Source: Sutterella sp. UBA4713 (GTDB taxonomy: Bacteria; Pseudomonadota; Gammaproteobacteria; Burkholderiales; Burkholderiaceae_F). From it: a stretch of 8,518 nucleotides of DNA. Both the position numbers and the translations under genes were made by a program. The notes under the pieces are model-generated. The model did no database searches, was not told where the DNA came from, and saw only the letters and a program-made list of their open reading frames with translations. Every line of letters begins with the position of its first letter. Position 1 is the stretch's first letter. The stretch covers positions 4,190 to 12,707 of the forward strand of contig DHJT01000088.1 in assembly GCA_002404465.1 (NCBI GenBank), in the 5' to 3' direction. This document shows, piece after piece, positions 6,716 to 8,518 of the stretch.

Positions 6716-7323
6716 GTCGCGGAGTTTTTATTACATTTGAAGGCATTGACGGCGCCGGTAAAAGTACGCAAATCGACGCTTTTGCGACCTTTCTTAAACG
6801 ACACGGTCATGAAGTCGTTCGAACGCGCGAGCCGGGCGGAACACCGCTGGCTGAAAAAATTCGCATGCTTCTTCTCAATGAGCCGATGACGGTTTCAACC
6901 GAAACACTTCTTTTTTTTGCCGCACGTGCCGAGCATATTGCCGATGTCATTGAGCCGGCATTAAAGCGCGGGGCCTGGGTTCTTTCCGATCGCTTTACCG
7001 ATGCGACCTATGCTTACCAAGTCGGGGGAAAAGGCGAGAGTGCTCGGTTTGTCGAAACATTGGAGAAACTCGTACAGGGATCATTGCAGCCCGATCACAC
7101 CGTTCTTTTTGACATTACCCCGGAGCTGGCAGCAACACGTCGCGCTAAAGCGCGGGCTGCCGATCGCTTTGAAAGCGAGAATTCAGTCTTTTTTTCTGCC
7201 GTGCGTCAAGCGTATTTGACGCGAGCCGTCCGTTCGCCGAATCGTTTTTTTATTCTCGATGCCTCTTTGCCCCCAAATGTAATGACACAGCGACTTCTTG
7301 CGGAGGCAAGCACATGGCTTTAG
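6712..7323 (+). CDS. tmk: Thymidylate kinase (dTMP kinase)
   Basis: Tmk phosphorylates dTMP to dTDP with ATP, an essential cytosolic step in dTTP synthesis. The 203-residue protein has the P-loop GIDGAGKST at 11-19, the TREPGG motif at 38-43, and SDRF at 92-95 followed by TDATYAYQ, the dTMP-binding DR(Y/F) region. The lid region has the basic run RRAKARAADRFE from about residue 143, while the P-loop lacks an Arg; this is the type II (E. coli-like) arrangement. The ATG overlaps the mltG stop as ATGA, so translation is probably coupled. A GAGGA at 6694-6698 is 13 bases upstream, too far to be ideal. It lies directly before holB, as is common in proteobacteria, linking dTTP supply with replication. 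Complete and canonical. Confidence 0.98.
   Translation: MSRGVFITFEGIDGAGKSTQIDAFATFLKRHGHEVVRTREPGGTPLAEKIRMLLLNEPMTVSTETLLFFAARAEHIADVIEPALKRGAWVLSDRFTDATYAYQVGGKGESARFVETLEKLVQGSLQPDHTVLFDITPELAATRRAKARAADRFESENSVFFSAVRQAYLTRAVRSPNRFFILDASLPPNVMTQRLLAEASTWL
7302..7306 (+). promoter_or_regulatory. Shine-Dalgarno GGAGG for holB inside the end of tmk
   Basis: GGAGG lies 7 bases before the holB ATG at 7314, within the last codons of tmk. It is the strongest ribosome site in the plus-strand operon and fixes the holB start, giving a 10-base overlap with tmk. Confidence 0.7.
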
Positions 7324-8345
7324 CTCAATACCCCTGGCAGGAGGACCTTGCGCAGCAACTTTCCAAATTAAAAAATGCGCTTCCCAATGCCCTTTTGATC
7401 TACGGACCACGCGGAATCGGTACATTTGATTTAGCCCATGCCTTTTGCCAAAGCTTACTGTGTGAAGCACCGCAAAGTGATGGTTCGGCGTGCAGGGCGT
7501 GTCGTGCGTGTCGACTTTTCAAAACATTTTCTCATCCCGACATGCGTTATCTAGTCAGCGAAGCCGAATCGATACCGCGTGAGATTCCGTTTGTTCCGCC
7601 CGAGAACAGTACTTCGACTCGCAAGAACCTATATCGGGAAATTTTGATTCATCAAACACGCGCGTTAACCGATTTTCTAACGCTTAAAAGCCACGAAGGC
7701 GGCAGGCGCGTTGTTTTGGTCTATCCGGCCGACAAAATTCGTGCCGAAGCTGCCGCATCGCTCCTTAAAAGTATCGAAGAGCCTCCCGAAGGACTTATTT
7801 TTGTCCTTGTGGCCGACGAAATTGATCGCGTGTTGCCGACGATTCGTTCTCGCTGCCGTTTGCTTCGAGCAACGCCGCCGACAAGAGAGCAGTCGCTTAC
7901 TTGGCTAAAAAACCAAAAGATTCAAAATCCTGAAAAAGCACTTGACGCGGCAGGCGGAATGCCGCTGACGGTCTTTGAGATTGATGCACGGTTGACACTT
8001 TCCGTCGATGAGCAGGAAGCGTTAATCGACCTTCTTTTAAAGGGTAAGAATGCCGATGCCGAGGACATCTGTTCTCTTTTGGGTCGCGATCCGGCGCTTC
8101 CTGCTTATGCCGGATTTTTAGCACGGTGGGCTTGGGATATTGCATCGGTTCGCCAAGGGGGACCGGCACGGTATTTTCCGGATCGGCTCGATGCGATACA
8201 AAGGTTGATGCAGGACACGGACGCAACGAAACTTTACATGTGGATTAACAGTGTCCGTGACGTCAAGCGAGTCAGTTCCCATCCGTTAAATGCGCGCATG
8301 ACTCTCGAGGCATTGCTTTTGGCGTATGCTCGCGCCCTAACGTAA
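7314..8345 (+). CDS. holB: DNA polymerase III subunit delta' (clamp loader)
   Basis: HolB is the delta' subunit of the clamp loader, which with gamma/tau and delta opens and loads the beta sliding clamp at primed DNA. The 343-residue protein (E. coli: 334) has the AAA+ fold of the family. The P-loop position reads GPRGIGT at 31-37, with Thr instead of Lys, as expected for delta', which does not hydrolyse ATP. Four zinc-binding cysteines are at 50, 60, 63 and 66 (E. coli 50, 59, 62, 65). HPD follows at 74-76, then LLKSIEEPPE near 140-149 and the conserved SRC at 159-161, which in delta' supplies the arginine finger to the neighbouring subunit. The C-terminal collar helices follow. The start is fixed by GGAGG 7 bases before the ATG. 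It sits between tmk and panC on one transcript; no terminator is seen after it. Confidence 0.95.
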   Translation: MALAQYPWQEDLAQQLSKLKNALPNALLIYGPRGIGTFDLAHAFCQSLLCEAPQSDGSACRACRACRLFKTFSHPDMRYLVSEAESIPREIPFVPPENSTSTRKNLYREILIHQTRALTDFLTLKSHEGGRRVVLVYPADKIRAEAAASLLKSIEEPPEGLIFVLVADEIDRVLPTIRSRCRLLRATPPTREQSLTWLKNQKIQNPEKALDAAGGMPLTVFEIDARLTLSVDEQEALIDLLLKGKNADAEDICSLLGRDPALPAYAGFLARWAWDIASVRQGGPARYFPDRLDAIQRLMQDTDATKLYMWINSVRDVKRVSSHPLNARMTLEALLLAYARALT

Positions 8346-8370
8346 AAAATAATTTTCGGAGTTTGATTTC

Positions 8371-8518
8371 ATGATAATTGCGTCTACGATCGGTGACGTG
8401 CGTCAAACCGTAAAGGCTTGGCGTAAAGAGGGACGGACAATCGGTCTCGTGCCGACCATGGGGTATTTGCACGAAGGGCACGCAAGCCTCGTAAAAGCAG
8501 CAAAAGCTGCCTGCGACC
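8371..8518 (+). CDS. panC: Pantothenate synthetase (pantoate--beta-alanine ligase), N-terminal part
   Basis: The first 49 residues of PanC are in the window; the gene runs off the right edge. PanC joins pantoate and beta-alanine using ATP, via pantoyl-adenylate, to make pantothenate for coenzyme A. The N-terminal marker of the family is clear: [15 protein letters not shown] at residues 27-41, with Met30 and the nucleotide-binding HxGH motif (His34-His37) seen in this cytidylyltransferase-like fold. The ATG has GGAG at 8358-8361, 9 bases upstream. It begins 25 bases after the holB stop with no terminator or obvious promoter between, so it is probably the fourth gene of the mltG operon. I would expect panB or panD nearby, but cannot see beyond the edge. 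Confidence 0.93.
   Translation, partial: MIIASTIGDVRQTVKAWRKEGRTIGLVPTMGYLHEGHASLVKAAKAACD

Noticed and set aside
7404..7427. HolB P-loop position lacks the catalytic Lys (GPRGIGT)
   Set aside because: Loss of the Walker A lysine is normal for delta' subunits, so it is not a sign of decay.
7487..7515. Repetitive TGC/TGT-rich stretch in holB
   Set aside because: It encodes the C-x2-C-x2-C part of the zinc-binding module and is not an independent repeat.

Overview
The window is ordinary chromosomal DNA, with close to even base composition, from what looks like a betaproteobacterium. That reading is inference: map next to glnD, and ygfZ, mltG, tmk and holB kept together, are arrangements I associate with Burkholderiales, and the moderate GC fits a gut lineage such as Sutterellaceae. 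There is no mobile element, CRISPR array, tRNA or rRNA.

Layout. The left edge holds the C-terminal part of a class A acid phosphatase (+), converging on a LysE/RhtB-type exporter (-). A 221-base spacer follows. A minus-strand operon then reads ygfZ, map, glnD in transcription order, with gaps of 6 and about 11 bases (or a 40-base overlap if glnD starts at an upstream TTG). Divergently, a plus-strand operon reads mltG, tmk, holB and then the start of panC, which the window cuts. The genes overlap by 4 bases at mltG/tmk and 10 bases at tmk/holB, and holB and panC are 25 bases apart.

The products are housekeeping ones: YgfZ helps maintain iron-sulfur enzymes, Map removes the initiator methionine, GlnD senses nitrogen status by modifying PII, MltG trims nascent peptidoglycan, Tmk makes dTDP, HolB is part of the replicative clamp loader, and PanC makes pantothenate. 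The operons look like expression units of convenience rather than a pathway.

The part most worth a second look is the ygfZ-mltG divergent region (about 5481-5654). It holds two -10 elements that share the same bases on opposite strands, a 5' hairpin, and a strong intrinsic-terminator-like hairpin lying inside the longest mltG reading frame. This suggests a short RNA of about 120 nt, or a terminator-controlled mltG leader, and a later mltG start than the longest frame implies. I see no sign of a new multi-gene system.
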